Assembly (NCBI GenBank): GCA_025403435.1
Contig: CM046353.1
Location: 17,137,875-17,201,874, forward strand
Origin: Artocarpus heterophyllus
Taxonomy: Eukaryota > Streptophyta > Magnoliopsida > Rosales > Moraceae
Reading direction: 5' to 3'
DNA: 64,000 nucleotides
Position 1 is the first letter of the stretch, and each line of letters starts with the position of its first letter. Positions 36,156 to 48,720 of the stretch are shown one piece after another. Made by a program: the position numbers and the translations under genes. The notes below the pieces were generated by a model that searched no databases, was not told the DNA's origin, and saw only the letters and a list, made by a program, of their open reading frames with translations.

Positions 36156-36829
36156 TTTAAGTGTATAATAGCCCGAATTTGCTTTTGGTATAAGGCAGAA
36201 TTGAAATCTAATAGAATCAAATCAACATGATTCTAGATCCATTTTATAAAATTCTCCCTTCCTAAATTCTCCCAACTCAAATCAATATGATACGGTAAAA
36301 GTTATTTTTTCTCTCTCTCCTATACTAAAAGAAAAAAATATTATAACTTCTTTATTTGATATATGATTAAGATGATTCTTCATTCATTGTGTTCTTAATG
36401 GAGAGATGAATAAATCAAAATCTATATTGCATTTTTTTTAATATCATAAATATTAAAATTTTGTTAAATTTATTAATAAATCAAAATTTTTTTACACTAT
36501 CTATATAAACACGAATTCATATTTATTCTCAATTCAGATTAACATTTTAAATGCACATCCAAATGTTAATTAGGATAACAATTTAAATCATATAACTGAA
36601 ATCAAAATAATCTGAATCAACGCAATTCAAAACCGTTCACCAAACGGACCCTCACTTGACTCAAAATTCTAAAAGATAATTAGGAATAGCGCTGCACTTC
36701 TTTTTTTGGATCGAAATATATATACCCCACATGAAAACTATTTGAAATTCTGCCACAGACTTGGATAGCATCATATTATGCCGACATTGTTATCCTCAAG
36801 CTCAGGGCTTTTTTTTTTTTTTTTCCTTC

Positions 36830-37220
36830 ATTTTTCTTCCCACCTGCTTCTTCTTCCCCATGCCTATTCTCTGCAACTCAGCCACTTTTTTCCTCTTTTC
36901 TTTCCTTTACTTTCCCAGCCGTCTCTTCCCCAACTTTCTTCCCGTGCTTCCCTCTCTTCTGTCACTTCTCTGTCCAAGTCGTGTAACTTCACCGGCGAAA
37001 TCGACTTGGCCGTGCGACCAACACGGTGGCTCTGGGAGCCGCGCGACAAGCACCAACCAGCCAGAGCCACCTGCCATGACTTCGGCAACCGCCTTAGGGA
37101 GCCGCGGGACGAGCACGGCCACCTTCGGGAGTCACCATCAGGAACCATGCAACGGCTATATCTCTTAGTTCTTCTCCCACATCAGATCAGGCACTGTAGT
37201 CCTCCACCGTGACGATGTAG
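36830..37220. other. GC-rich island of unknown origin
   Basis: A C- and CpG-rich block (for example GGGAGCCGCGCGACAAGC) stands out from AT-rich neighbours. It starts after a T run and a CT-rich tract, like an LTR or leader region. ORFs cross it on both strands (up to 144 codons) but their composition is low-complexity and overlapping, with no family signature. It may be a retroelement fragment or part of a lost gene. Confidence 0.35.
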
Positions 37221-37925
37221 GTCGACCGGAGATTCTTGAATTAGATACCGGGAATCGAACGTTTTCTCATATGTTTTTGTTTGTTTTTTTTCTATTTTTT
37301 ATAATCTTTTTTATTATTTTTATTTGATTATTGTGTTTGTTAGGGTATATTTAGTAAAAAAAATAATAAGGTGATGTAGTGTGATATTTTTTATTTTGTG
37401 GCATATATTTAAAAGACCTCTCGAGACAACCACGGTCTCGCCCCAGACTTCTCTAACCCGCTCGGGTGGTTTGAGTTGGGTTTTGGCCCCATGCTCTGTA
37501 TCCCAAGATTTTTGGGCTTTTTTTTAGCTAGACTTTGGAGAACTTTGGGCCACGATGGGGGCCCAATAGACGACCACTGTAGGCCCTTTTACGTTTACAC
37601 TTGGGCTTTATTTACGTGACTGGACAAAAAAATCTTATTTATCTTTATGGTTTTAGCCCATTGTTAACAAGTGAGATCTAATTAAACTGGGGCTTAATTT
37701 TGTTATTAACAAAATAGACCAACTTAACTCCAAAAATGTATTATATATTAAAATAGAGTTTGTAGTTTTGTGAATAATCGGTGAAAAAGGTATAATTAAC
37801 CAGTTGTTTGAATGGGTGGTAAGAACTACAATTTTTATCATAAACTTAATTATGAACCGTGTAAAATTTTTATATAATATAATAATAATAAAAAATTATT
37901 ATAATATAAAACTTTTACATACTAC

Positions 37926-38029
37926 AATAAAAATTATTTTAATCACGGTTCCACTACCTTTTCAAACACCTCGGTCCAATAAAAATTATTTTAATAACGG
38001 TTCCACTGCCTTTTCAAACACCTCGGTCC
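37926..38029. repeat. 52-bp tandem duplication
   Basis: AATAAAAATTATTTTAATCA... (37926-37977) repeats at 37978-38029 with two or three substitutions. It lies about 260 bp upstream of the mutase start codon. Confidence 0.9.
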
Positions 38030-38291
38030 AAAAACGGTGGTAGCTTGTACCGTCACACGTGTCAAGCTTCGGCCTTTCACTTCAGCGAACAAACAAAAGG
38101 AGTCGGAATACGAAAGAATCTTATAAGAATTAAGAAACATAAAATCTGTGCGAAGTTGATGCTTTTGTAGAGATATTTACCACCTACCCTTCCTTTTTCC
38201 TTCGACTGTCTTCTATCGGCTTCTCCGTCATTCTCTTTCTCTGTCTGCTTATCTCTGAATTTTGAATCAAAGGGCAAATCTCGTTTCAGAT

Positions 38292-41200
38292 ATGGCAGGT
38301 GAAGCTTTTCAACTCATTTTTTTTATTGCCTGTAGTATAATCTCATACTATATAGCTAACCAAGATGTTTCTTAAGTCCTACATTGAAAAAAGTCTTTAT
38401 CTTTCCACATGTTTATTTGGGTTGACAATAAATGACGCTGTCCTGATTCAAATTGCTGGATAACTTGTTAATTATAGTCTTGTATTAGTTATTAAAGAGC
38501 AACCCTTTTTCTCTTTTTACCCTTTTTTTTGGGGAAGAATTTGTTTGTGGGCTAGCGGTCAACTGTTTTAGATTCTGTCAATGTATGAAAATGGGCTTTG
38601 TTTAGCTAGCTACCTGCATGTAAGTATAATCTTCCCATGAATGAAGTTTGGTTGTCGTTTGATGTTGATGAATTAATTTTTAATTTTTAATAAATTAGAG
38701 TTTCTTTTTTTTCCCCCCCTGTTGGGATTTGGGATTGATGCATTACAAAGTCAAGTATAGTTCTCGGGTTTATGTGTGTTTCATGTGCTTCAACGTTCAT
38801 CCTAGGCTATTGCTTATTTCCGCTTCTCTTAAGGCATTTCTACCTAATGAATGCGTGTGTGTGTGAGAACCAAAATGGACTAGTCTTATAAATACTGAAA
38901 ACTGATTGTGACTGAAAATGATTTTTCTCCTTAAAAAAATTGTAAATGACTTATGTGGTAGAGTTCACTAACAAGTATCGAATGAAAACCATGTGCAGTT
39001 CATCAATTTTATGGAACAACAGTGTGAAAATTAAAAAAGTTGAAATGTTTCATGGTAGAGCATCTGATGATAAGAACATAATAAAATTCTTGATTAAGCT
39101 CTCTTATGCAGCAATGTCAGGGAAGATTGTCGAAAATGTTTTCATGTCACAAGGGTACCAACAAAATAGACTGTCCGGCACCCAATTTCGAGTTGACCGT
39201 TTTTCCCCTAATACGCGCAACTTGCTTCCCCTTCGAGGGGGGAAGTTAGCATGGACTCCTATCTCTTCCATGCAATTGCGCACCTTATCAAAAGACCAGA
39301 GTGGTTTTGCTAACCGGAGAACTGTTCATTGCAATGGTCTGTTCTAGACTCTCGCTATACAGGTCGATATCAAATGAAAAACTAATGTTTCAAACATCCT
39401 ATAAATACAACTTTTGATGTCATCATATATAAAATTTTCCCCTTCTCTCTGCTTTGTGTCTGTGTTTTCATTCACCTTTTTGGATGGTCTAGGTTCAAAA
39501 GTAATTCTTTACCTTCTTGTTCTTGGTCTTTCATTTTTAATCTGCTTGACTTGTGTATTTTCTATTTTTAATGTGTAGCTGCTTCATCTACTACTGCATT
39601 TCCGTCGCTTGACAAAGTTGATTTTCTGAGGCTTCAAAATGGCAGGTATGAATTTTCCCATAAAAACATGTGAAAATTGAACTTTTTGTGCTTTCGGGTG
39701 GAAGACGATCTGTGTACTGTAGTTGTGTTTCTCCATGTTATTTCTTGAAGAGATGCTAAGTTTATGTGGAATATACTTGCAACCCTGAAGTCTGACGATA
39801 CCCTGTCATGGCAATTCTGTCACAGTGCTCTAACTTTTGATCCGTGCTTTATATAAGAGATGGCTATCTTTATGATTTTTCTTTTTCTTCTTTTCCCACT
39901 TTCGCAGTCACATAATGTGTATTTGTATGTTCTGATATATACATAGTGATATTCGAGGTGTCGCTATTGCCGGTGTTGAGGGAGAACCAGTCAATCTCAC
40001 GGAACCAGTTGCTGAGGCAATAGCTGCTGCATTTGCTGCATGGTTAGTGGAGAAGAGGAAAGCTGATGGCTTTCAACGCTTGAGAGTTTCTGTTGGCCAT
40101 GACTCTCGTATATCTGCACAAACCTTACAGGTACTTTTCCTTGGAAGTCTCAGCAGCTTTTTTGTTTAAAAATATGTGTCTTCACAAATTTTCCACTATC
40201 CCTTTTTGTATTTCCTACAACTCGAGTAGGAAGTATGTCAGCATAAGAATTTTGTCTCTTTGAGTTGTGTTATGCATATCGTTCTGTCTTAGTTCTGATA
40301 TTTTACAGATGCATATGGACTTCGAATGCTTTCTTTATCTTCTAAAAATTTGATGAACTTCCAGGATGCAATTTCACGAGGAATCTCTGGAGCTGGCCTG
40401 GATGTTGTTCAATATGGGTGCGTACTACTTCTGTAACTGATATTGATATCTTACTGGTACACACAGATAAGAGATTCCAATGTCAAAGGTTATTTGGACC
40501 CTATCATTTTTTAAGCTTGATTGACTTGTGAATAACTCCAGTCTCCATAAAGTCTGAATTGCTCTGCATTTCAAGTGCTTAAATTTCTAGGTGTACGGTC
40601 CAAAGGGGCAAGTTTAATGCCATTGAACTTATAAAAAAAGGGGTTGAAAGTTGATAAATTTCATCTACATTTAGAGGTTACATTCGAGTAAATTTTTAAC
40701 TTCATTTATGATCTTACCATATGCTTAAGATAGAGTAAACCAAAAAATTAATAGTGTGCCTGTAAGTATTTACTACTTGCAATTGACAATAATAAATTTC
40801 TAAATAACTCAAGGGGTGTTGGTTGGAATGGTCAGGCCTGTGATTTGCTCCCACAATGTTTGAGGTTCGAACCTCCTCGTAGGCACCTACACGACAAATT
40901 GTCATAATTTCCTGTCTTCCAAAGATTGTAGGGTTCGGCGGAAAGAAAATTTCAAAATAAATAAATAATAAATAAATTTGGTTAGTGGTCTATTAACACA
41001 ATTGTCTCTTGTGATTGGTTATTGCCTACCTTGAGCTCATAGTTATGCTGCAAAGGATAAAGAATATGAGTGATGAAATTAATACTTTCTCTTGTTTTTT
41101 TGGCAGTCAACAAGTCATGAATAAACTGTTTTTGCCTTTATGCAGATTAGCATCTACACCAGCAATGTTTAATAGCACATTAACAGAAGATGATGCTTTT

Positions 41201-44200
41201 TTATGTCCAGTTGATGGGTCCATCATGATAACAGGTGGATTGTTTTGGTTTCGTTAAATTCATGACATCAATCCATTTTGCACTGCTTAAAATGTGTGAT
41301 TATGCTGTAAAACCTAAATAGTATTTTGTTAGTTCGTCTAATTTATGATGCTAATTTTTATGCTGACAGCTAGTCATCTTCCGTACAACCGGAATGGTTT
41401 CAAATTTTTCACAAATTCTGGAGGCCTTGGGAAAGCTGACATAAAGGATATATTGGAACGTGCCGCTGATATATACAGAAATTTTACAGCAGGAGGACTG
41501 ACTACTTCCAATGAAAAAGCTTCTGCATCGGTAAAGAGAGTTGATTACATGACTGTATATACAGCTGATCTTGTAAAGGCAGTTCGCAAAGCTGCAGGAA
41601 ATATAGGTATCTCTGAAATGTTTCATTAAAGTAGAGATGTATTTAGAGGTCAAAATATCTTTCACCCTTTTTGAGAAGGCTAAAGTTTTGAGCAGCTTGG
41701 AGTTTAATTCTTGTCCCACTACCCCAATATTATGTTTGTTTTTCTTTCTCGTTGACTGGAGGCGCTGGCTTTATTCTGGAAATTAAATTTAGTTGGTTTT
41801 CTTTTAGGTGAGATGATCTTATTTACTAATTTGTTTGGTTTTGTTGAATCTCAGAGAAGCCATTGGAGGGTTTCCACATTGTTGTTGATGCAGGGAATGG
41901 AGCAGGAGGATTTTTTGCAGTAAGTTTAGCTTGCAATCTTATATAAAGTTAATTTCTTCATGGCTGTAACGCGTAAGGCTATATTTGTTGATAATTAACA
42001 TTTTTTTTTTCATTATGGGATTCCTAATTTCCTACTAAAATGATGAGAAAACTTTTACATGCCTAGCACTGCCGTTGTCTTCTTTTCTTTTTACTCAAGC
42101 TTCTATGGTCGGATGTGCTGGTGTTCTGCATTGTATATGCAACTTTATAAGATACATGCATACATACGTTGCATGCATGCATGGTGTTCTGCATTGTGTA
42201 TGCAACTTTGTGAGATACATTGCATGCGTGGATGCATCATCCTTTGGATGATGTAATCTATTCTTATTTATCTGGAGTGTGCTGTGTGCATTTTGACTGA
42301 TACATTAAAACATTTCTTGTATCAGGCTAAGGTGCTTGAGCCTCTGGGGGCAGTTACATCTGGTAGTCAGTTTTTGGAGCCGGATGGTAAGACTTAAATC
42401 TTAGAAAAATCTTTCCCCCAAACACCCCCCCTCCCCAACCCAATTTGGATTATTCTTTTAACAAAACATTGGTTTTCTGACCAGGTATGTTCCCGAATCA
42501 TATTCCAAACCCAGAGGACAAGACAGCAATGAAAGCAATCACTAAGGCAGTCCTTGATAGCAAGGCTGATTTGGGGATCATCTTTGATACAGATGTTGAC
42601 AGGTAATTCTTCTTTCCAATGGCATAATTTTCTTGGCTTATTTATTGGAGATAACTTTTTTAATCAAGCATTGCTTTTAGATCTGCTGCTGTGGATTCCA
42701 CTGGTCGTGAATTCAATCGGAATCGTCTGATCGCCCTGATGTCCGCCATTGTTCTTGAGGAAGTAAGGTTCTTTGCTTCAGCTCTCTTAAGGGTCTTGTT
42801 TCATGATCTTAACTGTTCTGGTTTCCCCCCAGCATCCAGGAACAACTATCGTTACAGACAGTGTGACTTCAGACGGTCTTACCACATTTATCGAGAAGAA
42901 ACTTGGTATGCCATAATTTGAACTTGGAATAACATTTTTCTTTATATATTTGAATGGATTCTAATATGCAACTTCTTGCAGGGGGAAAGCATCATCGCTT
43001 CAAAAGAGGCTACAAAAATGTCATTGATGAAGCTATTCGTTTGGTAGGATACATCTCTGTTCACCTGATTTCTGCTGCTCAAGATTATATGGGCACAAGA
43101 TATTGCTTTCATGTTAGAAGTTTGAACGTATTGATTATAAAATGGGCACAACAACTGGAATTTAGAATGTTGGTTGGACACAAAGTATAATTCATTATCA
43201 GTTCAGAGTGCCAAATTTTCAACTTGGGCAATCTTTATTTTGTCAGATTTGAAATTTTGACTGAAGTTTATAGAATTTCTGACAGAACTCCGTTGGTGAG
43301 GAATCGCATCTGGCTATTGAGACTAGTGGCCACGGAGCCCTCAAGGAGAATCATTGGCTTGATGATGGGGCATACCTCATGGTAGGCTTGTGGCATTACA
43401 TTGATCATCGATTCGGATGTGAAATGAAATATATTATGAGTTTCCCGGGTTGTTGTTAAACTGTCTTGGTTTGTGCGATATTATTTTCTTTTACAGGTCA
43501 AAATCTTGAATAAATTTGCTTCAACCAGGGCTTCAGGACAGGGTCATGGCAGCAAAGTTTTGACTGATCTTGTAGATGGTCTGGAGGAACCAGCTGTCGC
43601 TGTGGAGTTGAGACTGAAGATTGATCAAAATCATCCGGATCTTAAAGGAGGGTATGTTACTGCTAATGTGTCAGTTTTGTTTTAAAAACTTTGTTCCGTA
43701 CGTATTTCCGTGAACTAATAGATTAGTGCTTCCAGATCTTTCCGAGAGTACGGAGAAGCGGTGTTGAAACTGTTGGAGAACTCTATTGATTCTGATCCAA
43801 AACTCCAAAAAGCTCCCATAAATTATGAAGGCGTAAGTTTGACCTAGTTTAGTCCTGTACCCCTTCAAAACCACTTTGTTTAAGGATTTATTCAGGAAAC
43901 AATTTGTCACTACAACAATTAGTTGCAAGTATTTCTCTTCAATAGGATTCTTTTGGATGTTGTTACATTTGATTGATTTGCCTCTTTCATTTTTTGAAAT
44001 TGCTTGCACTAACAGGTTCGAGTTTCCGGCTTTGGTGGTTGGTTTCTTCTTAGATTGTCACTTCATGATCCTGTGCTTCCTCTTAACATTGAGGTAAAAA
44101 AGCCCTTTCTGGTCTTCTGCATATGCTGTACTATGAAATGCTTGGCTAACGCAATTTCGATACTGTAGGCACCAAGCCATGAAGATGCCGTTAAACTTGG

Positions 44201-44279
44201 ACTTGTCGTGCTTGCTGCCACCAAGGAATTTGCGGCTTTAGATACATATGCTCTAGATAAATTTGTCCAAGGATCATAA
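38292..44279 (+). CDS. Plastid-type phosphoglucomutase/phosphoglucosamine mutase family protein
   Basis: A phosphohexomutase-superfamily enzyme that would shift phosphate between C6 and C1 of a sugar; the exact substrate is not clear. Exons: 38292-38298, 39112-39336, 39579-39645, 39947-40130, 40365-40417, 41146-41234, 41370-41606, 41855-41919, 42326-42386, 42485-42602, 42681-42762, 42833-42905, 42982-43043, 43286-43381, 43497-43651, 43736-43832, 44016-44093, 44169-44279. All are GT-AG and in phase, 619 aa. The first exon gives ATGGCAG; the alternative ATG is 39114. Residues 1-77 are Ser/Arg-rich, like a plastid transit peptide. Then SDIRGVAIAG at 100-109, phosphoserine loop TASH at 208-211, metal loop DTDVDR at 364-369, sugar loop ETSGH at 453-457, and a C-terminal phosphate-binding RLSLHDP at 570-576. 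It resembles the Arabidopsis proteins annotated as phosphoglucosamine mutase family. Confidence 0.9.
40800..40970 (+). mobile_element. tRNA-derived SINE in intron of the mutase gene
   Basis: An RNA polymerase III B-box match GGTTCGAACC (40864-40873) sits about 45 bp after a loose A-box (TGGTTGGAATGG, near 40819). The 3' end has an AAATAAATAAATAATAAAT tail. AATAAATTT occurs on both sides (40791-40799 and 40971-40979), though this is low-complexity. It lies in the 728-bp intron between exons at 40417 and 41146. Confidence 0.6.
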
Positions 44280-45446
44280 TTTGACACCCGACAGCCGCAA
44301 ATCCTCTTCTTCATGACGTCTTTCTGCGGCAACATCTTCCACTTCTCACGAGGTTCTGTAGTTTTAGCTGCCGTTTAAGTCTTATGCGTCTTTGCAAATG
44401 CTTGTACCAAAGGGTCATAGCACAAGTTTTAGTTTACAACTTACGGGTTACACAATAAGTGAAAACATCAGATTTTTTTTTTTTTTTTTGGCATCTTCTT
44501 CTATGAGAACACCGTCATATTGGTTGCGTCAGTAAATGACAAATTTTGCTTGGTGTTCAAATGTAAGCCTTGTGTCATCATTCTAATCTGGCTGTTGATG
44601 TGCACGTATTTACAGTTGTCTAGGGACCAAAGATACTAGAGGACAAATGTATCCTTAACAAAAACAAATAAGCACCATGTCAATGCTTAAACGTCTGTCA
44701 ACGGGTAAAAAAAGACATGCAAAGAATTCTTTGGCATGGTAATGAAAAAAATCCTCTATAGCTTGAGCGTTATTCTGAACCGTTTGATCTTTTTCAAAAG
44801 ATGCTCTGCTGGTAAGATGTATATAATCTTACCATATAGAGCTCCTGTGGTGAGTGAAAAGCTGTCATAGATCAATAAGAATGCACCTTCCCCTCTGGTC
44901 CGTTTGGGTGGTTGTGTTAGAGACTTTTACTTAGAATAATTATAAGATAATTAGTGGATTTATAAACCCTTGCAAGTCTGGTTTTGCATAGGTGAGCTCT
45001 ACTCAATAGGTTTGTAACATGTTGCTTGCTAGCTTGGAACAGGAATTGTGGAGAACATGTCCATAACTAATACATTATGGATTTGCTTAAAAACTAAGCA
45101 CAGCGGGACAAATATTAATTTGGCATCAAGAGATCTTAAATAAAATTTAAACTCGGCATCAACAACCTACAAGCAAGGACGCCCAGCCCCACTAGCCAAA
45201 TCTAGGTCTTTTTTAATTTGTCGTTAGCTTAGCACAATTATAAAATTGATGTATATTAAAGAAACGACCAAGTTGTTGCGAAGACTAGCCACTATATTTG
45301 TAGCAAAGCCCTTTTTTGCTTACATATATACAAGCTAATCTTAATGTGCAACATTGTTTTTCTCCCCCTTTGTATTGTTTTTTTTCTTCAAATGCATGCT
45401 TTCCTTTCCAGTTTTTCACATAAAAATGCTCCTGAAGATCTAACTT
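44280..45446. other. Intergenic region between convergent genes
   Basis: It contains the 3' UTR of the mutase gene and that of the acetyltransferase, which face each other. A poly-T run lies near 44472-44489. No other gene or element was recognised. Confidence 0.55.
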
Positions 45447-47204
45447 CTAAGCCGAGGTAGGAGTTTTCAGAAGTTTCATCATGAAATTGAACTTAACACC
45501 CAGAGAGGTCCTTGGCTGGGGCCAATTTGCTCCTTCTGGCACCTTGATACCTTTGAAGCCCTGACCCTTGTACAGCTTTGTGGCTGCAGGATTCTTCAGA
45601 TCGCAATGCAAAGCAATGGCATGACAGCCCCAGCTCCGGGCTTGAGCTTCCGCCTTTGCTACGAGCCTTTTAGCTATTCCTTTCCGGCGAAATTTTTCCT
45701 GCACAGCAACATTTGATATATATGCAATTCCGGTCCTGCAATGAAAGCATGCAATTTCAGCGGGAGGGGAAAAAAAACTAGTTGAACCATACATTTTGGT
45801 GCATTTGACATTGCATGCGTAATGTGAGAGCAAAAAAGATTTATTGTGAATTTATTCCATCTAGTATATAACAAATGAGAGCCAATAAAAGTGAAGCTGA
45901 GCTAACTGTAGAAACTTGCATTGTGGTTGATGAGAGAGTGACAGAATATAAAAAGGTCAGTTGGGCAATGACAATGAAAGCGTCACATGTAATGAAATGT
46001 AAAATGGCAAATAACAGCCTCTTGCACAAGGGGCAATTGAGGACAAGCTTCTTATGAGGGTTGTATAACAAATAACCACTTCCAAAATTAGGTAGTAGAC
46101 CAAATTCAATGACACCGAACGGTACATTACTTAACAAAAGCAAATTTGATGAACTCACCTTCTTTGTCTTAGGGGTCCTTTTCTTGGAAGAAAATCAGCC
46201 AGAGTATCTAAAGTCAAAATTCCAGCCACATGACCCCTATTGAGACTGATTTTCCCGTCGAAACCGCCTATCCTCAAGTCTTCGGTTCCAAGGAGGAAAG
46301 TTTCATCCATTGAGCTACCGATTACAGCAACCAAACTAGTTCTTCTGCAGCCATTTGGTAGAGAAAATCCTGTCAGCATCCCCACTATCCTGTTGATCCT
46401 CAGTGCGAAATCTAAAGGGAAAGAATAATTGGGGAAGAATGAGCTGCAATGAGTCTCAGCCACTTCCCAACAGTCCTCTAATCTCGCATTCCGGACAACA
46501 ATCTCGGGAGACACAGTTGGAAACAAGTCAACCACCTGACTAGCTCCACAAGTTCCTACACCCACAAACCAGAGTTTGTGATCAAAAAAGGAACATCGAA
46601 ACCGATGATTCCCAAAACTCTTTGATTTATTAGTGTCTCCAAGTATTTTTCTGTTCTCATTTTTCTCATATAATGCTGTATTTTAATTGCCAAACCAAAA
46701 AGGAAAAGCAACCCAAGCTCTATTAGTTTTGCTAAAACATAATGAAGAGCCAAAACAATCCAAAACGAGAATATGCTAAAAGAGCAATGAGCTCCATTAT
46801 CCAAGACCTTAGACAAGCTAAAGCAAAAAATGAAGGTACTATATAAACCTTAAACGAATCCCAATCTCAACTTAAGAATATCATCAAAATTCACGAATCT
46901 CCCTACTAATACTAATAGAAATACAATCAAAACAAAGCATCAAACAGCTTATACATAATAAGTAAAACAAGTTTCAAATCTGAAATTGAATCCGTAATCG
47001 GAGAAAAAGCTAAAAGGCTGGAGAATCGAGAAAGGTACCTGATTTAGCGAGAGAAAGGAGAGAGAAGTCGTCAGAAGAGATAGGAACCCGAAAAGGAGAA
47101 GAAGAAGAGAAAGGGATTGGCTTCTTGAGATTGAGAGAAGAGGGAAAAGAGGTCTTGGCGGAGCAGTTAATGGCGGTTGGGGAAGCCAATATTCCCAAGT
47201 CCAT
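45447..47204 (-). CDS. GNAT-family N-acetyltransferase, plastid-type leader
   Basis: It transfers an acetyl group from acetyl-CoA to an amine; plant plastid GNATs acetylate protein N-termini and lysines. Exons on the minus strand are 47204-47039, 46555-46159 and 45735-45447. Both introns are GT-AG and in phase, giving 283 aa. The start is the ATG at 47204 (MDLGILASP); a longer reading would need a TTG start. Residues 1-55 are Ser/Pro-rich with few acids, like a transit peptide. The GNAT fold starts at IVVRNARLEDCW, and the acetyl-CoA loop R/Q-x-x-G-x-A appears as RRKGIA (204-209) after ISNVAV. NPAATKLYKGQGFK follows, the usual C-terminal motif. It resembles a pair of Arabidopsis plastid GNATs with the same THCSSFFP and DxLPRKGPLRQRR segments. 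The exact target is unknown. Confidence 0.88.
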
Positions 47205-47512
47205 CGCCCCCAATTTTCTTTCCTTCTTTCTCTCTCCTCTGCTCTACTCTCTCTCTCTTCTCACTTCTCGAGAGAATGAGAATCCACCAACGTTCTTTTC
47301 ACATCCTTTTTTCTTTGTTTTTGTTTTTTTGTTTTCTAGCAAAGAGTCGCGACAAAAGGAGCTGTGATATTTTGAGTTTCGGCTTCAGGAGAATCTTCTT
47401 CTTCATCATCATCATCCCTTCTTTTTTTTTTTTCGATTCGACGTTGTTATGATTTGGGGTAAAAAGGGTAATGCCTAAAGTAATTTACGATTCAAAATTA
47501 CATATTATGCGA
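47205..47512 (-). promoter_or_regulatory. 5' leader and promoter region of the GNAT gene
   Basis: On the minus strand this is an AG-rich leader (GAGAGAGAGTAGAGCAGAGG-type) upstream of the start codon. No clear TATA box was found. The LINE relic begins immediately upstream. Confidence 0.45.
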
Positions 47513-48720
47513 TTTTTTTTTTTTAATGAAATTGAATTTTATTCCACTTGAGAAATATCTGCAATTACAGCTGAACTAAAAAAATAAGGCATAGAATTGC
47601 ATGTTTAGATAACAATGAGCTACGTCATTTCCAGTGGATATGTGACAAGCATTGGCATTACTAGCTTGAGAGATACCATCTCGAATATCTTCAATGATAT
47701 TAGCTTTGGAGGCTCGATCAACTGGACCCTTCACATCATCTTGACCATTACGTGCATCCATTTCGACACTCTAAACTACAAAACCCCTCTCCAAAACGAA
47801 CCATACCTCTTCCAATTGAGGTGAAACTTGACACATAATACATTTTGACATGGCATAAATCACTGCATTAACGATCTCTAATCATAATTCCCACTCCAAA
47901 GAAATCTAATACCTCATCAATGGCAGCGTCCACGTTGATCTTGACAGCTCATGCAGCCCACGCTCCCCTCCTCTAATCAACTCCGTTGGCCAACAAGAAT
48001 TCTCCCAACATTTGCCCGCTTGGATTACTACCTCCTCCGACCTCTTCACATGGCCTTCAAAATTACGTTTAATCCGGTCTAAGCACGAGCACCAAGCAAG
48101 CATGCCAAAAATAGAAATTTCGTCTTTGCTTCCCTTCTCTACCTCGAAAATTCCTCATGATTGATCATAACGATGAGCTCCTCCAAAGAATGGTGAACGT
48201 CTTCCCTCTCCCCACATCTAGGACAGCTCCCCTCTTCAACAAATCCACTCAAGTTCAACGGCTTCATGAAATGTTCTCCAAACATGGATCTTTATCTTAC
48301 TAGGCAAAAAGCACCCCCACAGCTTCCTCCACTACCTAACATCACCACCCCAACCCAACCCTCCTTCAGGAAACTGATGAGCCATCTCCAGCTTATACTC
48401 GAATTTGACAAAATAAAGACCCTTCATATCAAAATGCCACATTAGATAGTCTTCTTGGTTTCTAGAACTCATTCTAAATGACCTCCCAAGCTATAGCCCA
48501 GAACACTTCTTTGATGAACTCCCGATTCCACAGGCTACCCCTCAGTAAGTTTGCCACCGTGTGCTCTTCCCAAGTCCCACTTTGTCTAGTTACAAGTTTG
48601 AAAAGGTCCAGCCAAGGATCTTTAAAAACCTTCACTTTATCCTCATTACCAATCCCCCAACGGAGACTCTAGATTAAAAAGTCTACCTTTAAATGATACG
48701 CCGCCACACATAGGAAGGTA
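47513..48720 (-). mobile_element. LINE (non-LTR retrotransposon) 3'-end relic
   Basis: The minus strand reads broken pieces of a plant L1-type ORF2 C-terminus in the expected order. Around 48400-48180 there is a zinc-binding RT-associated region (KLWGCFLPSKIKIHVWRT, then Cys and GEGR/H residues in shifting frames). At 47950-47881 is VKINVDAAIDEV...GVGIMIRD, the start of the LINE RNase H with its first catalytic Asp. At about 47662-47590 is CHISTGNDVAHCYLN, its C-terminal His motif. A poly-T run (47513-47524) is the poly(A) tail of the minus-strand element. Stops and frameshifts are frequent, and the 5' part is lost. Confidence 0.75.

Larger units (their letters stand above)
33533..36750. other. 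Intergenic DNA with repeats, no gene seen
   Basis: AT-rich DNA with a poly-T run (about 33598-33619) and a GAGA-rich block (about 33900-34030). Several short tandem duplications and MITE-like pieces occur here. A perfect CGGGCTGTAGCCCG palindrome lies near 35346. The bases around 36620-36652 (CGTTCACCAAACGGACC) look like a MITE end without an identified partner. Confidence 0.5.

Noticed and set aside
36761..37212. Long overlapping ORFs (135 and 144 codons +, 94 codons -)
   Set aside because: Phe/Ser/Leu-rich low-complexity translation from T- and C-rich DNA, with no recognisable domain; GC-rich DNA simply has fewer stops.
47205..47213. Three-codon extension at the N-terminus of the GNAT gene
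   Set aside because: The extended reading would start with TTG; the first ATG is at 47204.
47513..48720. Host gene on the minus strand upstream of GNAT
   Set aside because: The readable pieces match the LINE zinc-binding and RNase H order, with stops and frameshifts and a poly(A) end, so it is a retroposon relic.
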